From contig JBCDCY010000002.1 of assembly GCA_039180875.1 (NCBI GenBank), positions 1 to 64,000 of the forward strand: DNA of 64,000 nt, written 5' to 3'. Below the pieces are notes generated by a model. It ran no database searches. It had not been told where the DNA came from and worked only from the letters and a program-made list of their open reading frames with translations. The DNA comes from JBCDCY01 sp039180875. Lineage in GTDB: Bacteria > Pseudomonadota > Alphaproteobacteria > Rhodobacterales > Rhodobacteraceae. Positions 16,894 to 25,232 of this stretch are shown here, in pieces (the first letter of the stretch is position 1; each line of letters begins with the position of its first letter). A program made the translations under genes and the position numbers.

Positions 16894-17715
16894 TTAATGC
16901 TGCCAGGTCGGGTGGAAGAGATCGCCGGGCGAGAGGGTGAAGAGCTCCACCCCGGTCTCGGTCACCCCCACCGAATGCTCGAACTGGGCGGAGAGCGAAC
17001 GGTCCTTGGTCACCGCGGTCCAGTTGTCCTCCAACACCTTGGTCTCGGGCCGGCCGAGATTGATCATCGGCTCGATGGTGAAGAACATCCCGGGCTCGAG
17101 CCGCGGCCCGGCACCCCAGCGGCCGTAGTGCAGCACGTTGGGGGCTGCGTGAAACACCCGCCCGAGCCCATGGCCGCAGAAATCCCGCACGACGGAGCAA
17201 CGGTGGCTTTCGGCGTAGCGCTGGATGGCCGCGCCGATGTCGCCGAAGGTGTTGCCGGGGCGGACCTGCTCGATCCCGGCAAAGAGCGCGTCGTGGGTGA
17301 TCTGCATCAGCCGCTCCGCCTTCCGCGGCGGCCGACCGGCCACGAACATCCGGCTGGTGTCGCCGTACCAGCCGTCGACGATCACGGTCACGTCTATGTT
17401 GAGGATGTCGCCGTCGCGCAGGCGCTTTTCCGACGGGATGCCGTGGCAGACCACGTGGTTGACCGAGATGCAGGAGGCGTGGCGATAGCCCTTGTAGCCG
17501 ATGGTGGCGGAGGTGGCGCCGGCCTCCTCCACCGCTTGCTGGATCGCCTGGTCGAGGGCTGCGGTGGTCACGCCCACCACGACCCGCGGGGCGATCTGGT
17601 CGAGGATCTGGGCCGCGACCCGCCCCGCCCGACGCATGCCGGCGAAGTCCGCCGCCTCGTGAAGGCGGATGCCGTCTCGCGTCATGCGCGGTGTGCTTGA
17701 CTGACTGGTGTCCAC
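16894..17715 (-). CDS. map: Type I methionine aminopeptidase
   Basis: 273 residues. Removes the N-terminal Met from new proteins in the cytoplasm. The five metal ligands of the pita-bread fold are visible in order: Asp in NIDVTVIVDGWYGD (two Asp), His in CGHGLGRVFH, Glu in FFTIEPM and Glu in FEHSVGV. HASCISVNHVVCHGIP matches type I enzymes. The N-terminal extension of ~18 residues before GIRLHEAADF is slightly long but common in alphaproteobacteria. Likely cotranscribed with radC; sfsA lies 74 bp upstream in the same direction. Confidence 0.96.
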   Translation of the reverse strand: MDTSQSSTPRMTRDGIRLHEAADFAGMRRAGRVAAQILDQIAPRVVVGVTTAALDQAIQQAVEEAGATSATIGYKGYRHASCISVNHVVCHGIPSEKRLRDGDILNIDVTVIVDGWYGDTSRMFVAGRPPRKAERLMQITHDALFAGIEQVRPGNTFGDIGAAIQRYAESHRCSVVRDFCGHGLGRVFHAAPNVLHYGRWGAGPRLEPGMFFTIEPMINLGRPETKVLEDNWTAVTKDRSLSAQFEHSVGVTETGVELFTLSPGDLFHPTWQH

Positions 17716-17789
17716 GGGGGCGCAACCCTTATTGCCGGATCAAGTAGTCCATCCGACCCCGGGAGAAAAGGCCGGATCACCGAAGAAGC

Positions 17790-18491
17790 TCACGCCACGG
17801 GCAGCGGTTGGGCGAGCCAAACCCCCTCGCGCGTGATCTTTGTGGCGTGGCAGATCATCTCCACGCCGGCCTTTCGCGCCGTCGCGGCGGTGCGGGCGTA
17901 GGTCGGGTCGAGGTCGGCGGCGAAGGCGAGCCGGGCGCAATCGGTGCGCTGCACGAGGTAGAGCATGACCGCCCTATGGCCGGCCGCGACCATGTCGGCG
18001 AGCTCCTCCAGATGGCGGGCGCCCCGGGCGGTGACGCAGTCGGGAAACTCCGCTAGATCGCCCTGGCGGCGGGTGTGGACGTTCTTTACCTCGAGATAGG
18101 CATCCGGCAGGCCGGGCTCGGTCAGCAGGAAGTCGACGCGGCTCTGCTTGCCGTAGGGCACCTCGGCCCGGACGTTGGAATACTCCGCGACGGCCGGCAC
18201 GGCCTGGGCCCGCAGCGCCTCTCCTACCACGCGGTTCGGCACGCCGGTGTCGATGCCAGCGAGGTGGCCGTCCTCAAGCTCCACCAGCTTCCAGGAGAAC
18301 TTCAGCTTGCGCCCCGGCCCGTCCACCGGCTGCACCCAGATAGCGCTCTCGGGCGCCGAGAGGCCGAGCATCGAGCCCGGGTTCGGGCAGTGCGCGGTGA
18401 CGACCCGGCCGTCCTCCAATTCGACATCCGCCAGAAATCGCTTATACCGCCGCAGCAATCGCCCGCGGACGAGGGCGGATGTGAAACGCAT
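17790..18491 (-). CDS. sfsA: SfsA family protein
   Basis: 233 residues, the normal SfsA length. The start is ATG 18491 (MRFTSALVRG); the longer frame upstream has no family similarity. Family motifs: RRYKRFLADVELEDGRVVTAHCPNPGSM near the N-terminus, PYGKQSRVDFLL and YLEVKNVH in the middle (nuclease-like D...ExK), and DCARLAFAADLDP. Named for sugar fermentation stimulation in E. coli and reported to bind DNA; biochemical role uncertain. Divergent from the CinA-like gene by 55 bp. Confidence 0.92.
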   Translation of the reverse strand: MRFTSALVRGRLLRRYKRFLADVELEDGRVVTAHCPNPGSMLGLSAPESAIWVQPVDGPGRKLKFSWKLVELEDGHLAGIDTGVPNRVVGEALRAQAVPAVAEYSNVRAEVPYGKQSRVDFLLTEPGLPDAYLEVKNVHTRRQGDLAEFPDCVTARGARHLEELADMVAAGHRAVMLYLVQRTDCARLAFAADLDPTYARTAATARKAGVEMICHATKITREGVWLAQPLPVA

Positions 18492-18546
18492 GGGCGACCC
18501 CTCCCATAAACGCGGCGCGGTGGGGACATAGACGAAGGTGCGGGCA

Positions 18547-19302
18547 ATGGCCAATCCAACCGCCGCGATGCTCGTCATCGGCGACGAAATCCTCTCCGGG
18601 CGCACCCAGGACACCAACACCAACCACCTTGCCGGGCGGCTGACGGAGGCGGGGATCGACCTGCGTGAGGTGCGCGTGGTGGCCGATGTGCAGGACGAGA
18701 TCGTGGCGGCGGTGAACGCGCTTCGCGCCCGCTACAGCTACGTCTTCACCTCCGGCGGGATCGGCCCGACCCACGACGACATCACCGCGGATGCGGTGGC
18801 CGCGGCCTTCGGCGTGGGCATCGACGTGCGCGAGGATGCACGGGCGATACTGATGAAGAACTATCGGAGCGAGGATGAGCTGAACCCCGCGCGCCTGCGC
18901 ATGGCCCGGATCCCCGACGGGGCCGCGCTGATCGACAATCCGGTGAGCCTGGCGCCGGGCTTTCGCCTCGAGAATGTCCACGTCATGGCCGGGGTCCCGG
19001 CGATCTTCGAGGCGATGGTGGCGAGCGTCCTGCCGACGCTCACGGGGGGTGCGCCGCTTCTCTCCTGGAGCTTTCGCTTCGACCGGCCGGAGGGTGCGGT
19101 GGCGGCGCCGTTGGCCGAGATCGCAGAGACCTATCCCGACCTCTCCTTCGGCTCCTACCCCTCGGTCCGGGACGGCCGGTTCGGCACCTCGATCGTGATC
19201 CGCGGCGCCGACCGGCCAAGGCTTGCCGCGGGGGCAGGGGCGGTGCGGGCGCTGGCGGAGGAGATGGGCGTCCCCTCGGCCGCCGAACGCGCCCCGGACT
19301 GA
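18547..19302 (+). CDS. CinA-like molybdopterin-binding-domain protein
   Basis: 251 residues from ATG 18547 (GAAGG upstream; GTG 18538 is a weaker choice). It holds the MoCF/CinA N-terminal domain: MLVIGDEILSGRTQDTNTNHLA, VFTSGGIGPTHDDITADAVA and MAGVPAIFEAM. The C-terminal nicotinamide-nucleotide amidase domain of full-length CinA is absent, and the protein stops at the domain border, so this is the short form found in many alphaproteobacteria. In the full family the domain has ADP-ribose pyrophosphatase activity; here the role is inferred only. Confidence 0.88.
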   Translation: MANPTAAMLVIGDEILSGRTQDTNTNHLAGRLTEAGIDLREVRVVADVQDEIVAAVNALRARYSYVFTSGGIGPTHDDITADAVAAAFGVGIDVREDARAILMKNYRSEDELNPARLRMARIPDGAALIDNPVSLAPGFRLENVHVMAGVPAIFEAMVASVLPTLTGGAPLLSWSFRFDRPEGAVAAPLAEIAETYPDLSFGSYPSVRDGRFGTSIVIRGADRPRLAAGAGAVRALAEEMGVPSAAERAPD

Positions 19303-19392
19303 GCCCGCCTCCGACCGATATGCCCGTTGTTGTCGCGCCGCGCCCTGGGCGCTAGGCAAGGGCTGCGGCGCCGCACGCGGCGGGCACGCCGG

Positions 19393-19478
19393 GCGGGCGT
19401 GGTGGAATGGTAGACACATGGCACTTAAAATGCCTGGGCCGAAAGGCCGTGCCGGTTCGAGTCCGGCCGCCCGCACCA
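19393..19478 (+). tRNA. tRNA-Leu (anticodon TAA)
   Basis: Class II tRNA of 86 bases with encoded CCA. Acceptor arms GCGGGCG (19393-19399) and CGCCCGC (19468-19474) pair perfectly, then A-CCA. D arm TGGTGGAATGGTAGACACA, anticodon loop CTTAAAA with TAA at 19426-19428, long variable arm GGGCCGAAAGGCC and T arm GCCGGTTCGAGTCCGGC. A long variable arm with TAA fits leucine, reading UUA/UUG. Confidence 0.97.
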
Positions 19479-19569
19479 AACTCCTCGATTTCTGAACGGC
19501 GGCGCGACGGAATCGAGGAGACCCGTTCGCGCGCCTTCCGCAGGTTGCGGACATGAAAGGGGCGCGGGC

Positions 19570-20613
19570 TTGGCCTTGATCATCCTGCTCGACACCGTCC
19601 TCAGGGGCGTCGGCATCGGCCTTTTGCTCGTGCCGACGGCGATCCTGTTGCTCGATCCCGGAACCCGGCGGCGGGCGCTTGCGGGCCTGGCGCTGACGCT
19701 GACGGTGAGCTGCTACCTGATCGTCTCGGCGCCGGCCGCGACGGCGTTGCCGCCGATGCTCGACCGGCTGCTGGTCCTCGGTGCGATCTCCGTGCCGCCG
19801 GCGCTCACCTGGCTGGTGCTCGAGATCTTTCTCGACGCGCCGGCGGATCGGCGGCCGTGGCTGGCGCTGGCGCTTCTGACCCTACCGCTGGCGCTACTCG
19901 CCGCGTCGGTTCCGGTCTTCGCCACGCTGCGCGGGCTCTTGGTGCTCGCGCTCTACCTCGGCCTGATCGTGCTGGCGGTGCAGACGGCGGGCGAGGATCT
20001 GGTGGATCGTCGGCGTCGGGCCCGGCCGGCCTTCGTCATCATCATGGCCCTGCTCGGCGTCGTGGTCACGGCGGTGGAGCTCACCAGCAGCGGGGCGATG
20101 CTCCCGATCTGGATCTTTCTCCTGCAGGCCGGCGCTATCGCGCTCCTCGCCCTGCTCTTCGGGCTCTGGGCCCTCGATCCGGATCAGACTGTCTGGGCAG
20201 ACGGGGCCGTACCCACGCCCGCCCAGGCCGCGGGTCCACGGCCCGAGGACGCCCATCTCGCCGAGCGGGTGCTCACGACCATGGGTGAGGGCGCCTGGCA
20301 GCGGGAGGGTTTGACCATCGGCCAGTTGGCTGCAGATCTGGCGGTCCCGGAGCATCGCCTGCGCGCCACCATCAACCAGCACCTCGGCTATCGGAACTTC
20401 CCGGCCTTCGTGAACGGCTTTCGGATCGAGGCGGCGAAGGCGGCGCTGACCGATCCGGCGCGCACCGGCACCACGATCCTGGAGATCGCCTACGAGTCCG
20501 GGTTCTCCTCCCTCGGCCCCTTCAACAAGGCGTTTCGCGCCCTCACCGGCCAGAGCCCGCGGGAGTTCCGCCGGGCGGCCGACACTGCGTCGATTCCGAA
20601 AGATCCTCGCTGA
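19570..20613 (+). CDS. Membrane-anchored AraC-family regulator
   Basis: 347 residues, starting at TTG 19570 after GAAAGGGG; no better ATG is in frame. Residues 1-205 are hydrophobic with about seven predicted membrane segments (LIILLDTVLRGVGIGLLL, LALALLTLPLALLAASVPVF, FVIIMALLGVVVTAV and so on). The C-terminal ~115 residues are an AraC helix-turn-helix pair: LAADLAVPEHRLRATINQHLGYRNFPAFVNGFR and ILEIAYESGFSSLGPFNKAFRALTG. This layout implies a membrane-embedded sensor controlling transcription directly. It lies 133 bp before the sterol-desaturase gene, a candidate target. Confidence 0.88.
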   Translation: MALIILLDTVLRGVGIGLLLVPTAILLLDPGTRRRALAGLALTLTVSCYLIVSAPAATALPPMLDRLLVLGAISVPPALTWLVLEIFLDAPADRRPWLALALLTLPLALLAASVPVFATLRGLLVLALYLGLIVLAVQTAGEDLVDRRRRARPAFVIIMALLGVVVTAVELTSSGAMLPIWIFLLQAGAIALLALLFGLWALDPDQTVWADGAVPTPAQAAGPRPEDAHLAERVLTTMGEGAWQREGLTIGQLAADLAVPEHRLRATINQHLGYRNFPAFVNGFRIEAAKAALTDPARTGTTILEIAYESGFSSLGPFNKAFRALTGQSPREFRRAADTASIPKDPR

Positions 20614-20746
20614 TCTCTGCAAGAACGCCTCGATTTCGGGATCGAAGGGAGTGCCGATCAGCCATCTGCCAGCCTCCAGCCCAAGCCAAGGATGGAGGAT
20701 CGGCAATGACGCAACGGCAAGTCCCCGGCGGGCGGAGGTTCAAGGC

Positions 20747-21553
20747 ATGACCGACATCCCCATCGTCGACATCGCCCTCGGCACCCTCAGCCACGACTTC
20801 TTCCGCTACCTGATCGGTGCGGGCGGGGTGTATGTGCTGGTGAACAGCGGCCTCGCCGGCTGGATTGCGGCGCGCAAGATCCGGCGGAAGACACCCGATC
20901 TGGCGCAGGTCGGGCGAGAGATCCTGGCGAGCCTGCGCACCGTGCTGATCTTCGCCAGCTTCGGCACGGGGATCACGCTGGCCGCCATTGCCGGCTGGCT
21001 CGAGGTCTACAGCCATATCGGCGAATACGGCTGGATCTGGTTCGTCGCCTCGACGCTGCTGATCATCGTGGCGCACGACGCCTACTTCTATTGGGCCCAT
21101 TGGCTGATGCACCGGGTGCGGGTCTTTCGGCGGATCCACATGCTGCATCACCGCTCCCACAACCCGACGGCCTTCACCTCCTACTCCTTCGACGCGGCGG
21201 AGGCGGCGGTGCATGCGACCTTTCTGCCGCTCTTCCTCTTGATCTTTCCGATGCATCCGGCGGCGCTGCTGATCTTCACCTCCCACATGATGTTGCGGAA
21301 CGCGATCGGGCATTGCGGCTATGAGCTGTTCCCGGCGGACCGGCGGGGGCGGCCGCTTTTCGACTGGATGACGACCGTCACCCACCACGACCTGCACCAT
21401 GGCCAGGCGGGCACGAACTTCAGCCTCTACTTCACCTGGTGGGACCGCTGGATGGGGACGGAAAACCCGCGCTACCATCAGGTCTTCGCCGAGGTGGTCG
21501 GGCGCAGGGCCAACGCGGAGGCCGGCGCGGTCCGGGCCGATGGGCGCGCCTGA
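20747..21553 (+). CDS. Sterol desaturase/fatty acid hydroxylase family membrane protein
   Basis: 268 residues from ATG 20747 with GGAGG eight bases upstream. Four or more hydrophobic segments and the His-box set of di-iron membrane hydroxylases: HDAYFYWAHWLMH, HMLHHRSHNP, and THHDLHHGQ near the end, with NFSLYFTWWDRWMGTENP after it. Members insert oxygen or a double bond into sterols, carotenoids or fatty chains. The exact substrate cannot be read; a lipid or hopanoid target is a guess. A hairpin element follows the stop. Confidence 0.9.
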   Translation: MTDIPIVDIALGTLSHDFFRYLIGAGGVYVLVNSGLAGWIAARKIRRKTPDLAQVGREILASLRTVLIFASFGTGITLAAIAGWLEVYSHIGEYGWIWFVASTLLIIVAHDAYFYWAHWLMHRVRVFRRIHMLHHRSHNPTAFTSYSFDAAEAAVHATFLPLFLLIFPMHPAALLIFTSHMMLRNAIGHCGYELFPADRRGRPLFDWMTTVTHHDLHHGQAGTNFSLYFTWWDRWMGTENPRYHQVFAEVVGRRANAEAGAVRADGRA

Positions 21554-21564
21554 GCTGGCAGCGG

Positions 21565-21631
21565 CATGCCTCCGGCTGGGATATTTGGGTCACTGCGAAA
21601 GCCCCTGGTCTTCGCAGTGGTTCAAGTATCC
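21565..21631 (+). repeat. Intergenic element copy 1 with long wobble-paired hairpin (likely terminator)
   Basis: Begins with GCATGCCTCCGGCTGGGATA. Arms 21579-21599 and 21611-21631 flank an 11-base loop; as RNA from the plus strand they pair over all 21 positions, with four G-U pairs replacing Watson-Crick pairs. Located 12 bp after the sterol-desaturase stop and before the convergent LldD-like gene. Two related copies occur at 36663 and 45971. No U-tract follows, so termination is inferred from position and stem strength. Confidence 0.6.
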
Positions 21632-21700
21632 AAAGAGCGTGAACCGCAACGGGCGCGCCGGCGGTGATGGGCACGCAACGTCTGCGGGGGCACTTCGGCT

Positions 21701-22846
21701 TCAGCGAAACGCGAGGTTGGTGCGGGAGAGCTCGGCGACGCTGGTCACGCCCATCAGCTTCATGCCGCGCTCGATCTCGGCCCGCATCAGGGTGAGGGCC
21801 CGCTCCACCCCGGGCCGGCCGGCGGCGGCGAGGGGGTAGAGGTAGAAGCGCCCGCCGCCCACCGCCTTGGCGCCCATGGCCAGCGCCTTCAGCACGTGGG
21901 TGCCGCGCTGGACGCCGCTGTCCATGATCACATCGATCTGGTCGCCCACGGCATCGACGATTTCGGCCAACTGATCGAACGGCGCGCGGGAGCCGTCGAG
22001 CTGACGCCCGCCGTGGTTCGAGAGGATGATGCCGGTGCAGCCGATCTCCACAGCCTTCTTCGCATCCTCGACCGACATCACGCCTTTGAGGCAGAACTGC
22101 CCGTCCCAGAACTGCACCATCTCGGCCACGTCGTCCCAGCTCATCGACTGATCCAGCATCTCGGTGAAGTACTTGCCGATCGACATCGCACCGCCGCTCA
22201 TGTCGACGTGCTCGTCGAGCTGGGGCAGGCTGAAGCGCTCATGCGTCACGTAGTTTATGCCCCAGGCGGGCTTCAGCACGAACTCCGCGACGGCCCGGGG
22301 CGTGAGCTTCATCGGGATGGAGAAGCCGGTGCGCAGGTCGCGCTCCCGATTGCCGCCGGTGATGGTGTCGACGGTCAGCATGAAGACGTCGACGCCGGAC
22401 TCCTTCGCCCGCGCCATCATCGCCCGGTTCAGGTCGCGGTCCTTGTGGAAGTAGAACTGATAGACCTGGGGCGTGTCGTACTTCTTGCGCACCTCCTCGA
22501 GGCTCACGGTGCCGAGGGACGAGACGCCGAACATCGTGCCGAACTTCGAAGCTGCGGCCGCCACCGCCCGCTCGCCGTCATGGTGAAAAAGCCGCTGCAG
22601 CGCGGTCGGCGAGCAGTAGATCGGCAGGGCGAGCTTTTGGCCCATCACCGTGACCGACATGTCGATCTCTTCCACGCCCCTCAGCACGTTCGGCACCAGA
22701 TCGCAGCGCTCGAAGCTCGCGGTGTTCCGGCGGTAGGTCACCTCGTCGTCGGCCGCGCCGTCGATGTAGTTGAAGATCGGCGAGGGCAGCCGCCGTTTGG
22801 CCAGCGCCCGGAAGTCGTGGAAGTTGTGGCAGGCGTTCAGGCCCAT
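21701..22846 (-). CDS. FMN-dependent alpha-hydroxy-acid dehydrogenase (LldD-like)
   Basis: 381 residues from ATG 22846, preceded by GGAGGGAG. A TIM-barrel enzyme of the L-lactate dehydrogenase / glycolate oxidase / mandelate dehydrogenase family. Seen: NYIDGAADDEVTYRRN near the start, SLGTVSLEEVR, YQFYFHKDRDLNR, LTVDTITGGNRERDLR, LKGVMSVEDAKKAVEIGCTG, then the catalytic His/Arg in ILSNHGGRQLDG and MDSGVQRGTHVLKALAMGA near the FMN phosphate. L-lactate is the likeliest substrate, passing electrons to quinone or cytochrome, but other 2-hydroxy acids fit. Divergent from the TonB receptor. Confidence 0.92.
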   Translation of the reverse strand: MGLNACHNFHDFRALAKRRLPSPIFNYIDGAADDEVTYRRNTASFERCDLVPNVLRGVEEIDMSVTVMGQKLALPIYCSPTALQRLFHHDGERAVAAAASKFGTMFGVSSLGTVSLEEVRKKYDTPQVYQFYFHKDRDLNRAMMARAKESGVDVFMLTVDTITGGNRERDLRTGFSIPMKLTPRAVAEFVLKPAWGINYVTHERFSLPQLDEHVDMSGGAMSIGKYFTEMLDQSMSWDDVAEMVQFWDGQFCLKGVMSVEDAKKAVEIGCTGIILSNHGGRQLDGSRAPFDQLAEIVDAVGDQIDVIMDSGVQRGTHVLKALAMGAKAVGGGRFYLYPLAAAGRPGVERALTLMRAEIERGMKLMGVTSVAELSRTNLAFR

Positions 22847-22990
22847 GGCGCTCTCCCTCCTCGGCACCGTCCGTCTATGGCGCCGAAGGGGCGCCGGGGG
22901 AAGCCCCCAGCGGGCGAGGGGCGCAATCCGACGGGAAAACCTTTGATCCGGCGGCACAATCTGCGGCCTCCCGCCGCGCCCGGCTGGCCG

Positions 22991-23019
22991 TTGACGGAGC
23001 GGGTGGACACGGTCATAGA
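22991..23019 (+). promoter_or_regulatory. Candidate promoter for the TonB receptor
   Basis: TTGACG (22991-22996), 17-base spacer, CATAGA (23014-23019), about 85 bp before the receptor start. The -35 matches five of six sigma-70 positions, the -10 only three. No iron-regulatory (Fur/RirA/Irr) box was recognised nearby. Confidence 0.3.
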
Positions 23020-23104
23020 CTTGGGGGCGTTGCAGATCGCCACCTAGCCTCGGCCCGGGAGCCAGCGCCGCGCGTCCTGGCAAACTTTCCGAGGGGGTGG
23101 AGCG

Positions 23105-25222
23105 ATGATGCGGTCGTTCACCGGCCATGTCGGCCGTGTCTTTGGTCTTACAGCCTTGGCGGCCCTGACCGCGACCCGCGTCGCGGCGCAGGGGGAGGGC
23201 GAGACCCTTGGCCAAGATGTCATCGAGATGCCGGAGATCACCGTCTTCGGCTCCGCCCGGGATGAGCGCGATCTGCTCGACTCGCCCAACGCCGTCAGCG
23301 TCGTCGGTCGCGACGAGGTGCTGCGCCGCCAGCCCTCCACCTACGAGGAGCTGATCGGCGACCAGCCTGGCGTCACGATCGAGGGCGGCCCCCGCGGCAT
23401 CGCGCAGGAGCCCAATATCCGCGGCTTTCAGGACGAGCAGGTGATCATCCGGGTGGACGGCGCAAGGCAGAACTTCGACCTCGCTCACCGAGGCCGGTTC
23501 TTCACCGATCCGACGATCCTGGAGGATGTGGAGATCCTGCGCGGCGGGGCCTCGACGCTGTTCGGCTCGGGCGCGCTGGGCGGGGTGATCTTCATCGACA
23601 CGCTCGATGCGGCCGATCTGCTGATCGGCGACCAGCCCTTCGCCGCCGACTTCAAGCTCGGGGTGAACAGCCAGGGGCCGGAGCTGATCGGGGCCCAGAC
23701 CTCCGCCGCCCAGTTTGGGCAGGTCGACCTCCTCACGTTCTTCGTCGCCCGGCGGCTCTTCGGCGATCTCGAGGATGGGGACGGGGAGCCGATCATCGGC
23801 TCGGCCATCGACACCAACAACGGCCTGGTGAAACTCGGGTGGGAGCCCAACCCCGATCACCGGTTCGAGGCGCGCTATCAGATCTTTGAGGACGGCGGCC
23901 TGACGCCGCCCAACGCCAATGTGCAGGGCACGCCGGAGACCTTGGTGGACCGCGACCTGCTCTACCAGACCGCGCAATTGCAGTGGGATTGGGCGCCCAG
24001 CGGCAACGACCTGATCGATCTCTCGGCCATCGCCTACTACAACGATGCCGAGGTGAGCGAGGACCGGCTGTTCGACGGCCGCTTCGACGAGACGGATTTC
24101 GAGACCATCGGTTTCGAGGTCACCAACGTCTCCGGCTTCGAGGGCTTCGGCCTGCCGATCCGCGCCTCCTACGGTTTCGAGTTCTTCCAGGACGAGCAGG
24201 AGGCGGAGCGGGACGGCATGCCGCGGGAGCAGGCGCCGGACGCGACACGGCGCTTCTACGGCATCTTCGCCCAGGCCGACTTCGACGTGACCTCGACGAT
24301 CACCGTGACGCCGGGCCTGCGCTTCGACCTCTTCTCCCTCGATCCCGAGGGCGGCGGGGTGTTCGAGGATCGGACGGAGAGCCAATTGTCGCCGCGCCTG
24401 GCGCTGCAATGGCGCCCGAACGACAACATCCAGCTCTTCGCCACGGCCTCCCGCAATTTCCGGGCGCCCACGCTGACGGAGCTCTATGTGGACGGCGTGC
24501 ACTTCATCACTCCGGGCTTCCCGCTCGGCCCGGGCACGACGTTTACCGGCGTGAACGAGTTCGTGCCGACCCCGGATCTGGAGCCCGAGACCTCGGTCCA
24601 GGTGGAGTTCGGCGGGCGGGTGCGCTTTGACGACGTGGCCCGCTCCGGCGATCAGCTGTTCGTGGGCGGCAATGTCTACGTGGCGCGGGTCGACGATTTC
24701 ATCGACACGGTCGTGACCTTCGTCGATTTCGACACCGGCGTCTTCAACCCGATCAGCGGGGCGTTCGAGGTGAGCGGGACGACGACCAACCAGAATGTCG
24801 ACGCGATCCTCTTCGGCTTCGAGGCGGAGGTGGAGTACGACGCCGGCAACTGGTTCGCCGCCGCCAACCTGACGATCCCGCGGGGGCACGAGCGGGGGAC
24901 GGGCATCGGCCTCGGCTCCATCCCCCAGGACCGTCTGGTGCTGACCGGGGGCATTCGGCCGTTCCGGGATATGGAGATCGGTGCCCGCGCAACGCTCGCC
25001 GACGGGATCGAGGAGGGCGACGTGCCGCCCGACAGCCTGACGACGCCGGGCTTTGCCGTCTTCGATCTGTTCGCCAACTACACGCCCCAGGACGGGCCGC
25101 TCGCGGGGGCCACGTTCTCCGCCGGGATCGACAACTTCACCAACCGGAAGTTTCGGATCCACCCGAACGGCCTGCCGAATACCGGGATCAACGGCAAGGT
25201 GGCGGTGACGTTGCGCTTCTGA
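23105..25222 (+). CDS. TonB-dependent outer-membrane receptor, haem/haemoglobin type
   Basis: 705 residues from ATG 23105 (GGTGGAG upstream). Signal peptide to about residue 29 (…ATRVAAQ), TonB-box-like EMPEITVFGSARDE, plug domain (about 50-170: SVVGRDEVLRRQPSTYEELI, GVTIEGGPRGIAQEPNIRGF, ILRGGASTLFGSGALGG) and a 22-strand barrel ending in aromatic Phe (KVAVTLRF). Haem-receptor hallmarks are present: FRAPTLTELY at about 452, a His (VDGVHF) just after it, and TPDLEPE replacing the NPNL box. It would bind haem or haemoproteins outside and import haem with TonB-ExbBD energy. No haem ABC transporter or oxygenase adjoins it. Confidence 0.9.
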   Translation: MMRSFTGHVGRVFGLTALAALTATRVAAQGEGETLGQDVIEMPEITVFGSARDERDLLDSPNAVSVVGRDEVLRRQPSTYEELIGDQPGVTIEGGPRGIAQEPNIRGFQDEQVIIRVDGARQNFDLAHRGRFFTDPTILEDVEILRGGASTLFGSGALGGVIFIDTLDAADLLIGDQPFAADFKLGVNSQGPELIGAQTSAAQFGQVDLLTFFVARRLFGDLEDGDGEPIIGSAIDTNNGLVKLGWEPNPDHRFEARYQIFEDGGLTPPNANVQGTPETLVDRDLLYQTAQLQWDWAPSGNDLIDLSAIAYYNDAEVSEDRLFDGRFDETDFETIGFEVTNVSGFEGFGLPIRASYGFEFFQDEQEAERDGMPREQAPDATRRFYGIFAQADFDVTSTITVTPGLRFDLFSLDPEGGGVFEDRTESQLSPRLALQWRPNDNIQLFATASRNFRAPTLTELYVDGVHFITPGFPLGPGTTFTGVNEFVPTPDLEPETSVQVEFGGRVRFDDVARSGDQLFVGGNVYVARVDDFIDTVVTFVDFDTGVFNPISGAFEVSGTTTNQNVDAILFGFEAEVEYDAGNWFAAANLTIPRGHERGTGIGLGSIPQDRLVLTGGIRPFRDMEIGARATLADGIEEGDVPPDSLTTPGFAVFDLFANYTPQDGPLAGATFSAGIDNFTNRKFRIHPNGLPNTGINGKVAVTLRF

Positions 25223-25232
25223 CGCCTGCGGT

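Noticed and set aside
21701..25162. Continuous minus-strand frame of over 1150 codons
   Set aside because: Only the last 381 codons are the LldD-like enzyme; the rest lies antisense to the TonB receptor and reads as noise.
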